A DNA stretch of 64,000 nt from NCBI RefSeq assembly GCF_002419965.1, contig NZ_DIHC01000043.1:62001-126000 (forward strand). Direction: 5' to 3'. Position 1 is the stretch's first letter. Each line of letters opens with the position of its first letter. The position numbers were made by a program, and so were the translations under genes. The notes beneath the pieces are model-generated. The model was given only the letters and a program-made list of their open reading frames with translations. It was not told the origin of the DNA and searched no databases. This DNA is from Pseudomonas sp. UBA5706 (lineage in GTDB: Bacteria > Pseudomonadota > Gammaproteobacteria > Pseudomonadales > Pseudomonadaceae). This document shows positions 26,860-35,573 of this stretch, piece by piece.

Positions 26860-26983
26860 AAGATCTTCCTTGATCTGGCGCCCCCTTCAAAAAGACCGGC
26901 ACCTTGTGGATAACTCTGTTAACAACGTTTAGATAAGTGAAGCATGCCGGTGGGAAAAAGCGTTCTGGAGCTGATACATAGCA

Positions 26984-28009
26984 TTACGGATTGCGCACCT
27001 TATCGCTGACCGCCAAAGATCGGGTCGCGTGCAGAACCATTGCATAGCTCAGGTGGTTGTAAGTGCGGAACACCATCAGCAAACCGGCGCGCTCGTCGGG
27101 AATCTTCACCTGGTCGCCAGTGATCCGATCACGCACCGTTTCGCCCGCCTTATAGATCGCCAGGACGTTGCCTTCGGCCAATCCCTCCAACTTGCCGCGG
27201 TCCAGCGTTACCACGTCGAACTCGCCAATCTGCGTGACGCCACGGGGTACGTCGATGATCGTGCCGCGTATTTCCTGCTTCGGCTCACTGGGGACAAACG
27301 TGGAGTTGATCGCACGCTCTTCGCTGACGAACAGCCGATCGCCCAGGCGTACTTCCTGAGTCGAGCGCTGCATTCGCAAGGTCGCGATGTCGCCTTCAGT
27401 GGCCGTCACTTCGCCGCTGCCGATGTCGTCGGCGTTAATCCCCAGCGGCACGGCGGATTCAGGGTCGAAGTAAGTCTTGCCCTTGCGGAAGATGCCATAC
27501 GACACGTGGTCCGGGTTGAAGACGCCGCGTGCATAGATGCGGTCGCCTGCGCCGCTGAGTACCCGTTCGCCGTTGCCGGCCACGACGTAAGGCGCATTCT
27601 CGAACTGCTCGTTCGTGTCCATGATCCGGTTGTTCAGCAAAAACGCATTGATCGCCCCCAGCGGTATGGTCGGGATAGCGTCGGCAATCGGCGTGCTGCG
27701 TACGCGCGGTGACAATTTGATGGTGCCCCGCGACTCGCCGCGGGTGGCGACGATGCGTGGCTGGCCGTCCACATAAATCAAATTCAGGGTATCGCCCGGG
27801 TAGATCAAATCGGGATCATGCACCTGCGGATTGGCTCTCCAGAGCTGCGGCCATTTCCACGGCTGATTGAGAAACTTCCCGGAAATATCCCAAAGCGTGT
27901 CACCGGCGACAACGGTGTAGCGCTCTGGATGGCCTTCCCTGAGTTGTACTTGCGCCTGAACAAGGCCTGTCGCGGCCAACAGCAGCAGGGCGAGTAGTGA
28001 TTTCCTCAT
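26984..28009 (-). CDS. LysM-domain exported protein
   Basis: A 341-residue protein from ATG 28009 (AAGGGA upstream). Signal peptide to about residue 19 (VQA), then one LysM domain (YTVVAGDTLWDISGKFLNQP...IYPGDTLNL, residues 31-78) for peptidoglycan binding. The remaining 260 residues form a beta-rich region of unknown fold with repeated GDR/GDRIY-type turns. It has no visible hydrolase motif. The gene always sits beside def-fmt in Pseudomonas, divergent from def. A longer reading to 28198 adds a non-secretory leader and is not preferred. Confidence 0.85.
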   Translation of the reverse strand: MRKSLLALLLLAATGLVQAQVQLREGHPERYTVVAGDTLWDISGKFLNQPWKWPQLWRANPQVHDPDLIYPGDTLNLIYVDGQPRIVATRGESRGTIKLSPRVRSTPIADAIPTIPLGAINAFLLNNRIMDTNEQFENAPYVVAGNGERVLSGAGDRIYARGVFNPDHVSYGIFRKGKTYFDPESAVPLGINADDIGSGEVTATEGDIATLRMQRSTQEVRLGDRLFVSEERAINSTFVPSEPKQEIRGTIIDVPRGVTQIGEFDVVTLDRGKLEGLAEGNVLAIYKAGETVRDRITGDQVKIPDERAGLLMVFRTYNHLSYAMVLHATRSLAVSDKVRNP

Positions 28010-28305
28010 GCGGTGAATCCCTTTATCATGTTGGCTTCGCGTGAAACATCGAGTCTTGCAAGACTCCGAATACTGGTTGATACGAAAAGTCGGCGATATG
28101 CAAGCCAGGCAAGGCAAAAACAGGCGAGGAACGGTCGGAGTCGCGTTCGACTCTAGGTGCTGTAAATGAACATCCCGAACCTGTTTCCAACGCAGCATGG
28201 CTGAGCGCAGCCACTTTCCGTAAAACCTACAGGGCTGCCCGCTTGCGACGTCCCAAGCCTAGCAGCCGATTTTGACTTTACCCTACAAGTGCAGCTCTTA
28301 CGTAT
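28010..28305. other. LysM gene - def divergent intergenic region
   Basis: 296 bp holding both divergent promoters. TTGACT at 28272-28277 is a candidate -35 for def but I see no good -10 at 17 bp. Nothing else stands out. Confidence 0.4.
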
Positions 28306-28812
28306 ATGGCCATTTTAAACATTCTCGAATTTCCCGATTCGCGCCTGCGCACCATCGCCAAGCCGGTGGCTGCTGTGGACGACGGCATTCGCCAGTTGGT
28401 CGACGACATGTTTGAAACCATGTACGAAGCGCCTGGCATCGGTCTGGCTGCGACGCAGGTTAACGTACACAAGCGCGTCGTTGTAATGGATCTCTCGGAA
28501 GATCGCAGCGAGCCACGGGTTTTCATCAACCCCGAGCTTGAGCCGCTGACCGACGAGATGGATCAGTACCAGGAAGGTTGCCTCTCGGTGCCAGGTTTCT
28601 ACGAAAACGTCGACCGTCCGCAAAGGGTCAAGGTCAAGGCGCTGGACCGTGAAGGTCAACCGTACGAACTGATCGCCGAAGGCCTGCTCGCCGTGTGTGT
28701 CCAACACGAATGCGATCACCTCAACGGCAAGCTGTTCGTCGATTACCTGTCCAATCTCAAGCGTGACCGGATCAAGAAAAAGCTGGAAAAGCTGCATAAG
28801 CAAAACGCTTGA
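28306..28812 (+). CDS. def: Peptide deformylase
   Basis: A 168-residue Fe2+ enzyme removing the formyl group from new proteins. All three motifs are present: GIGLAATQ (44-51), EGCLS with metal ligand Cys92, and HECDH with ligands His134 and His138 and catalytic Glu135. It is followed by fmt, the enzyme that puts the formyl group on initiator tRNA, though a hairpin separates them. Confidence 0.97.
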   Translation: MAILNILEFPDSRLRTIAKPVAAVDDGIRQLVDDMFETMYEAPGIGLAATQVNVHKRVVVMDLSEDRSEPRVFINPELEPLTDEMDQYQEGCLSVPGFYENVDRPQRVKVKALDREGQPYELIAEGLLAVCVQHECDHLNGKLFVDYLSNLKRDRIKKKLEKLHKQNA

Positions 28813-28825
28813 TCCCTTCGCCCCT

Positions 28826-28856
28826 AAAGGCCTCCTGGAGGCCTTTTCTTTTTTTG
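28826..28856 (+). terminator. Terminator-like hairpin between def and fmt
   Basis: AAAGGCCTCC / GGAGGCCTTT stem (28826-28846) followed by TCTTTTTTT. It has full intrinsic-terminator form, yet lies only 14 bp after def and 16 bp before fmt, so it probably lets part of the transcription continue into fmt. Confidence 0.85.
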
Positions 28857-28871
28857 AAAAACGAGAAGCCC

Positions 28872-29831
28872 ATGACTGAGCCACTGCGCATCGTCTTCGC
28901 CGGCACCCCGGAATTCGCCGCCGAACACCTCAAAGCCCTGCTCGACAGCCCCTATGAAGTGATCGCGGTCTACACCCAGCCCGATCGCCCGGCGGGCCGT
29001 GGCCAAAAGCTGATGCCAAGCCCGGTCAAGCAACTCGCGCAGCAACATGACATCCCGGTGCTGCAACCGCCGACCCTGCGCGCCCCCGAGGCCCAGGTCG
29101 AACTCGCGGCGTTAAAGCCCGACTTGCTGGTGGTGGTTGCCTACGGTTTGATCCTGCCGCAAAGAGTGCTGGATATTCCACGCCTGGGTTGCATCAACAG
29201 TCATGCCTCGCTGCTGCCTCGCTGGCGGGGCGCCGCGCCTATCCAGCGTGCGGTGCAGGCTGGCGATGCCGAAAGCGGCGTGACGGTGATGCGCATGGAA
29301 GCGGGGCTGGACACAGGTCCGATGCTGCTTAAGGTCACCACCCCGATCACCGGCGAAGACACTGGTGGCACGCTGCATGATCGTCTGGCCGAGTTGGGCC
29401 CGGTTGCAGTGGTGCAAGCCATTGCCGGTCTGGTGCAGGGTACGCTGGTCGCTCAAGTGCAGGACGACAGTCTGGCCACTTATGCCCACAAGCTTAATAA
29501 AGAGGAAGCGCGGATCGACTGGGGGCGCCCGGCCGATGAACTGGAGCGTCTGGTGCGGGCTTTCAACCCGTGGCCGATCTGCCACAGCACTCTAAATGGC
29601 GAAGCGCTGAAAGTGCTAGCGGCGCAGGTCGCCGAAGGGCAGGGCGAGCCGGGCACGATCCTCAGCGCCAGTAAAGAAGGTCTGGTCGTGGCCTGTGGAC
29701 AAGGCGCGCTGAGCCTCACCCGGCTGCAACTTCCCGGCGGCAAGCCGCTGAATTTCGCCGACCTGTTCAACAGCCGTCGTGAAAAATTTGCCAACGCAAT
29801 GGTTTTGGGGCAAACGGTGGACCCACAATGA
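28872..29831 (+). CDS. fmt: Methionyl-tRNA formyltransferase
   Basis: A 319-residue enzyme that formylates Met-tRNAfMet using 10-formyl-tetrahydrofolate. The folate-binding/catalytic region NSHASLLPRWRGAAPI is present, with the usual N-terminal IVFAGTPEFAAEHL and a C-terminal OB-type tRNA-binding domain. ATG 28872 is preceded by GAGAAG; the 21-residue extension to 28809 would run through the terminator and is rejected. Its stop overlaps the rsmB start (ATGA). Confidence 0.96.
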   Translation: MTEPLRIVFAGTPEFAAEHLKALLDSPYEVIAVYTQPDRPAGRGQKLMPSPVKQLAQQHDIPVLQPPTLRAPEAQVELAALKPDLLVVVAYGLILPQRVLDIPRLGCINSHASLLPRWRGAAPIQRAVQAGDAESGVTVMRMEAGLDTGPMLLKVTTPITGEDTGGTLHDRLAELGPVAVVQAIAGLVQGTLVAQVQDDSLATYAHKLNKEEARIDWGRPADELERLVRAFNPWPICHSTLNGEALKVLAAQVAEGQGEPGTILSASKEGLVVACGQGALSLTRLQLPGGKPLNFADLFNSRREKFANAMVLGQTVDPQ

Positions 29832-31147
29832 ATCCACGTCTTGCCGCCGCCAAGGCTCTGGCTGCCGTACTCGGCGGCAAAGCCTCGCTGAACAGTTCGC
29901 TGCCCACACAACTGGACAAGGTCGACGATCGCGATCGCGGGCTGACTCAGGACCTGGCATTCGGCACTGCGCGCTGGGAGCCTCGGCTGTCGGCGCTGGC
30001 AGCGAAGCTGCTGCAAAAACCGTTCAAGACTGCTGACAACGATGTTCAGGCGCTATTGTTGGTGGGGCTGTATCAACTGTTTTATTCGCGCATCCCTGCA
30101 CACGCCGCCATAGGCGAAACCGTCGGTTGCGCAGACAAGCTGAAGAAGCCATGGGCCAAAGCTCTGCTCAACGCGGTTTTGCGTCGCGCGCAACGTGAAG
30201 GCCAAGCGCTGCTGAGCGAGCTCGAACACGACCCGGTCGTGCGCACCGCCCACCCGCGCTGGCTGCAAAAGGCGCTGAAGGCTGCCTGGCCCGAGCAGTG
30301 GGAAGCCATCTGCGCGGCGAACAATGCACATCCGCCAATGATTCTGCGGGTCAATCGCCGATGCAAAACTCGCGACCAGTACCTTCAATTACTGCAAGAC
30401 GCAGGCATTGCCGCCGCGGCGAGCAGCTTTAGTCAAGACGGCATCGTCTTGACCGAGCCGGGCGATGTTCGCGCGCTCCCTGGTTTTGCCGAGGGCTGGA
30501 TCAGCGTGCAGGACGAAGCTGCGCAACTGGCTGCCGATCTGCTGGAACTGGCGCCAGGCCAACGAGTGCTGGACGCGTGCTGCGCACCGGGCGGCAAGAC
30601 CTGTCACCTGTTGGAAGTGCAGCCAGGATTAGCGGCAGTGGTGGCGGTGGACCTGGAAGCCAAACGCATGGTGCGGGTCAAGGAAAACCTGGACCGCCTG
30701 GGCCTGAGCGCTGAACTGATCGCCGCCGACGCTCGCGCTGTCGATCAGTGGTGGGACGGCCAGCCATTCCAGCGCATCCTGCTTGATGCACCATGCTCGG
30801 CAACCGGGGTTATTCGCCGTCATCCTGATATCAAACTCACTCGTCAGGCCGACGATATCCCGGCCCTGGCAACGCTTCAGGGTGAACTGCTCGATGCGCT
30901 GTGGCCCACACTACAGGTGGGCGGGATGCTGCTGTACGCCACCTGCTCGACCTTGCCGACCGAGAACACTGAGGTGATCGAAGCCTTCCTTGCCCGCACA
31001 TCAGGGGCGCGGGAACTGGACATCGCGGGTCAGAATGGTAACGCGCCACCGGGCCTGAAACAGCCGCATGGCCGGCAGTTGCTGGCACAGGAAGGCGGGC
31101 ATGACGGATTTTATTACGCAAAGCTGATCAAGATTGCGGCAGGGTGA
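29828..31147 (+). CDS. rsmB: 16S rRNA (cytosine967-C5)-methyltransferase
   Basis: A 439-residue enzyme: N-terminal NusB-like RNA-binding domain (about 1-140), then the methyltransferase domain with SAM loop LDACCAPGGKT and the two catalytic cysteine motifs DAPCSATG and TCST. It methylates C967 of 16S rRNA. Coupled to fmt through a 4 bp overlap; trkA follows after 132 bp containing a REP core. Confidence 0.96.
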   Translation: MNPRLAAAKALAAVLGGKASLNSSLPTQLDKVDDRDRGLTQDLAFGTARWEPRLSALAAKLLQKPFKTADNDVQALLLVGLYQLFYSRIPAHAAIGETVGCADKLKKPWAKALLNAVLRRAQREGQALLSELEHDPVVRTAHPRWLQKALKAAWPEQWEAICAANNAHPPMILRVNRRCKTRDQYLQLLQDAGIAAAASSFSQDGIVLTEPGDVRALPGFAEGWISVQDEAAQLAADLLELAPGQRVLDACCAPGGKTCHLLEVQPGLAAVVAVDLEAKRMVRVKENLDRLGLSAELIAADARAVDQWWDGQPFQRILLDAPCSATGVIRRHPDIKLTRQADDIPALATLQGELLDALWPTLQVGGMLLYATCSTLPTENTEVIEAFLARTSGARELDIAGQNGNAPPGLKQPHGRQLLAQEGGHDGFYYAKLIKIAAG

Positions 31148-31220
31148 ATACCCGCCGCAGAAGTGCGCCTGCGCGCATTGCTGCTGTGCCCGTCAAACGA
31201 TTCGTCATCGATACAGCGCC

Positions 31221-31246
31221 ATCGCGAGCAGCGCGCTCCTACAGGT
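31221..31246. repeat. REP-like extragenic element
   Basis: GCGAGCAGCGCGCTCCTACA with short flanks, lying between rsmB and trkA. It shares the GCGCGCTCCTAC core with the perfect palindrome at 32981-33002. Confidence 0.6.
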
Positions 31247-31279
31247 TTGCAGATCACTGGATTTCCAAGGAGAGGCTGA

Positions 31280-32653
31280 TTGAAGATCATCATTCTCGGT
31301 GCAGGGCAGGTGGGCGGCACGCTGGCTGAGCATCTGGCCAGCGAAGCCAATGACATTACCGTGGTGGACACCGATCCCGACCGACTGCGTGCGCTGGGTG
31401 ATCGTCTGGATATCCGCACCATTCAGGGTCGGGGGTCGTTCCCCACCGTCCTGCGTCAGGCAGGCGCCGACGACGCCGACATGCTGGTGGCTGTCACCAG
31501 CAGCGACGAAACCAACATGGTGGCCTGCCAAGTCGCCTACACCCTGTTTCACACCCCTACCAAGATTGCCCGCGTACGCGAATCCGCGTACCTGACCCGC
31601 GCGGGTCTGTTCGACAACGCGGCCATCCCGGTTGACGTACTGATCAGCCCCGAGCAGGTGGTTACCCATTACATCAAGCGCCTGATCGAATACCCAAGCG
31701 CGCTGCAGGTTATCGACTTCGCCGAAGGCAAGGTGCAAATGGTCGCGGTCAAGGCCTATTACGGAGGCCCGCTGGTGGGTCAGCAGTTACGCCAGTTGCG
31801 TACGCACATGCCCAATGTACAAACACGCGTTGCCGCCATTTTCCGCCGTGATCGTCCGATTAGTCCGCAAGGGGATACGGTCATCGAGGTCGATGACGAA
31901 GTGTTCTTCATCGCGGCCAAGGCGGACATTCGTGCGGTCATGGGCGAAATGCGCAAGCTTGACGTCAGCTATAAACGCATCGTCATTGCAGGGGGCGGGC
32001 AGATCGGCGAGCGCCTGGCCGAGGCGATCGAAAACCGTTATCAAGTCAAGATCATCGAGATGAATCCGGCGCGCTGCCGCTATCTGTCGGACACACTCGA
32101 CAACACGGTCGTCCTGCAAGGCAGCTCGTCGGACCGCGACCTGCTAATGGAAGAGAACATCAGCAATACTGACCTGTTCCTGGCCCTGACCAATGACGAT
32201 GAGGCCAACATCATGTCTTCGCTGTTGGCCAAGCGGTTGGGGGCGAAGAAGGTCATGACCATCATCAACAATCCCGCCTATGTGGATCTGGTACAGGGCG
32301 GGGAAATCGACATCGCGGTCAGTCCGCAGCTGGTAACCATTGGCACTTTGCTGGCCCACGTGCGCCGCGGCGACATCGTCAGCGTTCACTCATTGCGCCG
32401 GGGCGCGGCGGAAGCCATCGAGATCGTTGCCCACGGCGACGCGAAGTCCAGCAGGGTGATCGGCAAAGCGATCATGCACATCAGCCTGCCACCCGGCACC
32501 ACCATCGGCGCGATTACCCGAGCCGACCAAGTGCTCATCGCCCGCGACAGCACGGTTATCGAATCCGGCGACCACGTGATCATGTTCCTTGTGGATAAGA
32601 AGCATATTCGCGACGTGGAGCGGCTGTTCCAGGTGGGGTTGAGCTTTTTCTAA
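31280..32653 (+). CDS. trkA: Trk potassium uptake regulatory protein
   Basis: A 457-residue peripheral membrane protein that binds NAD(H) and gates TrkH/TrkG. It contains two tandem RCK units, each a Rossmann NAD domain plus RCK-C: loops GAGQVGGTLA (residues 7-16) and GGGQIGERLA (about 239-248). It begins with TTG at 31280, placed by a strong AAGGAGAG seven bases upstream and by the family N-terminus MKIIILGAGQ. It follows rsmB as in P. aeruginosa. Confidence 0.95.
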   Translation: MKIIILGAGQVGGTLAEHLASEANDITVVDTDPDRLRALGDRLDIRTIQGRGSFPTVLRQAGADDADMLVAVTSSDETNMVACQVAYTLFHTPTKIARVRESAYLTRAGLFDNAAIPVDVLISPEQVVTHYIKRLIEYPSALQVIDFAEGKVQMVAVKAYYGGPLVGQQLRQLRTHMPNVQTRVAAIFRRDRPISPQGDTVIEVDDEVFFIAAKADIRAVMGEMRKLDVSYKRIVIAGGGQIGERLAEAIENRYQVKIIEMNPARCRYLSDTLDNTVVLQGSSSDRDLLMEENISNTDLFLALTNDDEANIMSSLLAKRLGAKKVMTIINNPAYVDLVQGGEIDIAVSPQLVTIGTLLAHVRRGDIVSVHSLRRGAAEAIEIVAHGDAKSSRVIGKAIMHISLPPGTTIGAITRADQVLIARDSTVIESGDHVIMFLVDKKHIRDVERLFQVGLSFF

Positions 32654-32665
32654 CGGAGAACACGC

Positions 32666-32986
32666 GTGCTGGAGTCACTGGAAAAAATGCTCGCCAAAGG
32701 CATGGACAATGCTTTGTTGCGCTTCGGCCTGGGCAAGGGCTATCTGGATGCCGGCGATCCTGCCCGCGCAGCTGAGCACCTTCAGCGATGTGTCGAAATC
32801 GATCAGAAGTATTCGGCGGCGTGGAAGTTGTTGGGCAAAGCGTGGTTGGCGGCAGGGGATTCTTCGCAGGCTCGTCGGGCCTGGGAGCAGGGCCTTGAAG
32901 CGGCGGCCGCCCATGGCGATAAACAGGCCGAAAAAGAGATGACCGTGTTTCTGAAAAAACTCGATCGCCGGGCTGAGTATCTGTAG
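32666..32986 (+). CDS. TPR-repeat small protein
   Basis: A 106-residue protein with two to three tetratricopeptide-like repeats (LRFGLGKGYLDAGDPARAAEHL, AWKLLGKAWLAAGDSSQARRAWEQGLE). It begins with GTG 32666 after GGAG, 12 bp past trkA, so it is likely cotranscribed. No signal peptide; a protein-binding adaptor of unknown partner. Its TAG stop lies inside a perfect 22 bp palindrome. Confidence 0.82.
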   Translation: MLESLEKMLAKGMDNALLRFGLGKGYLDAGDPARAAEHLQRCVEIDQKYSAAWKLLGKAWLAAGDSSQARRAWEQGLEAAAAHGDKQAEKEMTVFLKKLDRRAEYL

Positions 32987-33002
32987 GAGCGCGCTCCTAC
33001 AG
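32981..33002. repeat. Perfect 22 bp palindrome (REP core) overlapping a stop codon
   Basis: CTGTAGGAGCGCGCTCCTACAG is fully self-complementary. It includes the TAG stop of the TPR gene at 32984-32986 and separates that gene from the convergent acyltransferase. No T-run follows, so it is a weak terminator at best. Confidence 0.85.
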
Positions 33003-33026
33003 GTTCGTGAATGGCGACCGGGAAAC

Positions 33027-33914
33027 TCAGTACCAGCGCTTCTCCCCCTCGGGCCGCTTCTTGAAGCGCTTCATGGTCCACATGTACTGGCTTGGATAAG
33101 CCCGTACATATTTCTCTACCACTTTGCTCATCGCCGCCGCCGAGGTTTCGGTGTCGGTGCTGTACATGTCTTCGGGCGCGGCCTCAAGGACCACCTTGTA
33201 GCCAGAGCCATCTTCCAGGCGCATCGCGTGAAGGAAAACCCCAATCGCCTTGCCACCTGCCAGCATGTTCGGTACGAATTTGCTGGTCAGCGCCACAGTC
33301 CCGCAAAACGGCACGAAAACCCCGGCCGATTCCGCAGGCTCCGGGTCGGCTGGAATACCCACCGAACCGCCTTTGCGCACTTCCTTTATGACGCTCAGAA
33401 TGCCTTCCTTGGTCGATGCTGCCACGCGGTTACCTAACTGCACGCGCTGTTTGCGCAGCAATTCATCCACCGCCTTGAGCTTGGGCGGACGGTAAAAAAT
33501 GATCGGCTTGCACTGGCTGCAATAGAAGTGGTTGAGCACTTCCCAATTACCCAGGTGGCTGGTGATCCCGACCACGCCTTTGCCGGACGCCAGCGCATCT
33601 TTCAATACCTGAAGCCCTTCGACTTCGCGCACCAGATTGATCGATTTCTGAGCAGGCCAGATCCATGCGCACGCGCTTTCGGTCAATGTCTTGCCGATGT
33701 CCATCAGGCTGCGGCCGACCAATGCCTCAAGCTCGGAAGGGCTCAGCTCAGGGAAACACTTGGACAGGTTAATCCGCGCGACTTCGCGAGAACGATTGGG
33801 CAGCTTCCACATCAACCAGCCAATGCCGGTGCCGGCCCATTGCACGGCGCGCCACGGCAACAGGGCGAACAGCCGCAATGCCCCGACCATCAAGGCGCCT
33901 TTGAACTTATCCAC
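33027..33914 (-). CDS. Lipid A lauroyl-type acyltransferase (LpxL/HtrB family)
   Basis: A 295-residue inner-membrane acyltransferase with an N-terminal hydrophobic anchor (GALRLFALLPWRAVQWAG) and the HX4E catalytic motif in SHLGNWE. It adds a secondary acyl chain to lipid A. Pseudomonads carry two HtrB paralogues; the position between tag and trkA matches the HtrB1-type gene of P. aeruginosa, but acyl specificity cannot be read from sequence. It is convergent with the TPR gene. Confidence 0.9.
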   Translation of the reverse strand: MDKFKGALMVGALRLFALLPWRAVQWAGTGIGWLMWKLPNRSREVARINLSKCFPELSPSELEALVGRSLMDIGKTLTESACAWIWPAQKSINLVREVEGLQVLKDALASGKGVVGITSHLGNWEVLNHFYCSQCKPIIFYRPPKLKAVDELLRKQRVQLGNRVAASTKEGILSVIKEVRKGGSVGIPADPEPAESAGVFVPFCGTVALTSKFVPNMLAGGKAIGVFLHAMRLEDGSGYKVVLEAAPEDMYSTDTETSAAAMSKVVEKYVRAYPSQYMWTMKRFKKRPEGEKRWY

Positions 33915-33992
33915 AGATCACTCCTGAATCAATGAGGCGGACATTGTAACCATTCGGCCATGAGGCAGGCTGCAACAAACACCGATCTGCCG

Positions 33993-34544
33993 TCACCCCA
34001 CAAGCTCGGCATACCGATCACAATCGACGGTATGGTCCATCACCATCCCGGTCGCTTGCATGTAGGCGTAGCAGATAGTCGGGCCGACGAAGGTGAACCC
34101 GGCTTTTTTCAGGGCCTTGCTCATCGCCTCGGCTTCAGGAGTGATGGCAGGGACTTCACTGCGATCCTTGAAATGGTTCACTTTTGGCGAGCCTGCGACG
34201 AAAGACCAGACAAACGCGACAGGGTCTTTCAGCCGCAGCCAGGCCTGGGCGTTCTTGCGCGCGGCGTTGAGTTTGAGGCGATTGCGAACGATGCCGGGTT
34301 CAAGCATCAGGTGTTCGATCTCAGTGTCAGTCATGGCTGCGATCCGGCGTACGTCGAAGTTGAACATCACTTCACGATAGCGGGCGCGTTTCTTCAGAAT
34401 GGTGATCCACGACAGGCCGGCCTGGAACCCTTCGAGCAATAGAAACTCGAACAGCATCTGCGCATCGCGCAACGGCACGCCCCACTCTTGATCGTGGTAG
34501 TCCATGTAAAGCGGATCATCGTTGCACCAAAAGCAGCGTGGCAT
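33993..34544 (-). CDS. tag: DNA-3-methyladenine glycosylase I
   Basis: A 183-residue base-excision enzyme removing 3-methyladenine. The zinc-binding N-terminus (CFWCNDDPLYMDYHDQEWG) with the paired C-terminal His/Cys (DHTVDCDR) is intact, as is the HhH-like GFQAGLSWITILKKR segment. ATG 34544. It diverges from glyQ, so an open frame running on to 35723 is antisense readthrough of glyQ-glyS. Confidence 0.95.
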   Translation of the reverse strand: MPRCFWCNDDPLYMDYHDQEWGVPLRDAQMLFEFLLLEGFQAGLSWITILKKRARYREVMFNFDVRRIAAMTDTEIEHLMLEPGIVRNRLKLNAARKNAQAWLRLKDPVAFVWSFVAGSPKVNHFKDRSEVPAITPEAEAMSKALKKAGFTFVGPTICYAYMQATGMVMDHTVDCDRYAELVG

Positions 34545-34579
34545 AGGGCTCCCAAGGGTGGAGGCGCTGCTGAATCGGG

Positions 34580-34585
34580 TATACT
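34580..34585 (+). promoter_or_regulatory. Candidate -10 box of glyQ promoter
   Basis: TATACT lies 41 bp before the glyQ start in the short tag-glyQ spacer. I see no good -35 at 17 bp, so this is only a candidate. Confidence 0.4.
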
Positions 34586-34625
34586 CCCGCTCTTTAAATC
34601 GCAGCCCCCAGTACAGGTGAATTTC

Positions 34626-35573
34626 GTGAGCCAGCCTACGCCAGCCGTGCGTACCTTCCAAGACTTGATCCTCGCCCTCCAGCAATACTGGGCTGAGCAA
34701 GGTTGTGTGGTACTTCAGCCCTACGATATGGAAGTGGGCGCCGGCACTTTCCACACCGCTACGTTTCTGCGTGCCATCGGCCCGGAAACCTGGAACGCCG
34801 CCTACGTACAGCCGAGCCGTCGTCCTACCGATGGCCGTTATGGCGAGAACCCTAACCGCCTGCAGCACTACTATCAGTTCCAGGTGGTTCTGAAACCCAA
34901 CCCTGACAACTTCCAGGAGCTTTACCTGGGCTCGCTGAAGCATGTCGGCCTGGACCCGCTGGTCCACGACGTACGCTTCGTCGAAGACAACTGGGAATCG
35001 CCAACCCTGGGCGCCTGGGGCCTGGGCTGGGAGATCTGGCTCAACGGCATGGAAGTTTCGCAATTCACCTATTTCCAGCAAGTGGGCGGCATCGAGTGCT
35101 ACCCGGTCACCGGCGAAATCACTTACGGTCTTGAGCGCCTGGCGATGTACCTGCAAGGCGTTGAATCGGTTTATGACCTGGTCTGGACAGACGGCCCGTT
35201 CGGCAAAGTCACCTACGGCGACGTGTTCCACCAGAACGAAGTGGAGCAATCGACCTACAACTTTGAATATGCCAATGTCGACAAGCTGTTCGAACTGTTC
35301 GACTTCTATGAAAGCGAAGCCGTGCGCCTGATCGAAGCCGAGCTGCCATTGCCGAGCTACGAAATGGTTCTCAAGGCCTCTCACACCTTCAACCTGCTCG
35401 ATGCCCGTCGTGCGATTTCCGTGACGGCGCGCCAGCAATACATCCTGCGCGTCCGTACCCTGGCTCGTTCCGTGGCCCAAGCGTACCTGATGGCCCGAGC
35501 CAAGCTTGGCTTCCCGATGGCCGCGCCCGATATTCGCGACGAAGTGTTGGCTAAGCTGGAGGCTGCACAATGA
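34626..35573 (+). CDS. glyQ: Glycyl-tRNA synthetase alpha subunit
   Basis: A 315-residue class II synthetase subunit making glycyl-adenylate. It shows the QQYWAEQGCVVLQPYDMEVGAG motif region and the ETWNAAYVQPSRRPTDGRYG segment (motif 2). I place the start at GTG 34626 (AGGTGA upstream), giving MSQPTPAVRTFQDL, the family N-terminus; the 46-residue extension to 34488 would overlap tag. Its stop overlaps the glyS start (ATGA), matching the alpha2beta2 enzyme. Confidence 0.95.
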   Translation: MSQPTPAVRTFQDLILALQQYWAEQGCVVLQPYDMEVGAGTFHTATFLRAIGPETWNAAYVQPSRRPTDGRYGENPNRLQHYYQFQVVLKPNPDNFQELYLGSLKHVGLDPLVHDVRFVEDNWESPTLGAWGLGWEIWLNGMEVSQFTYFQQVGGIECYPVTGEITYGLERLAMYLQGVESVYDLVWTDGPFGKVTYGDVFHQNEVEQSTYNFEYANVDKLFELFDFYESEAVRLIEAELPLPSYEMVLKASHTFNLLDARRAISVTARQQYILRVRTLARSVAQAYLMARAKLGFPMAAPDIRDEVLAKLEAAQ

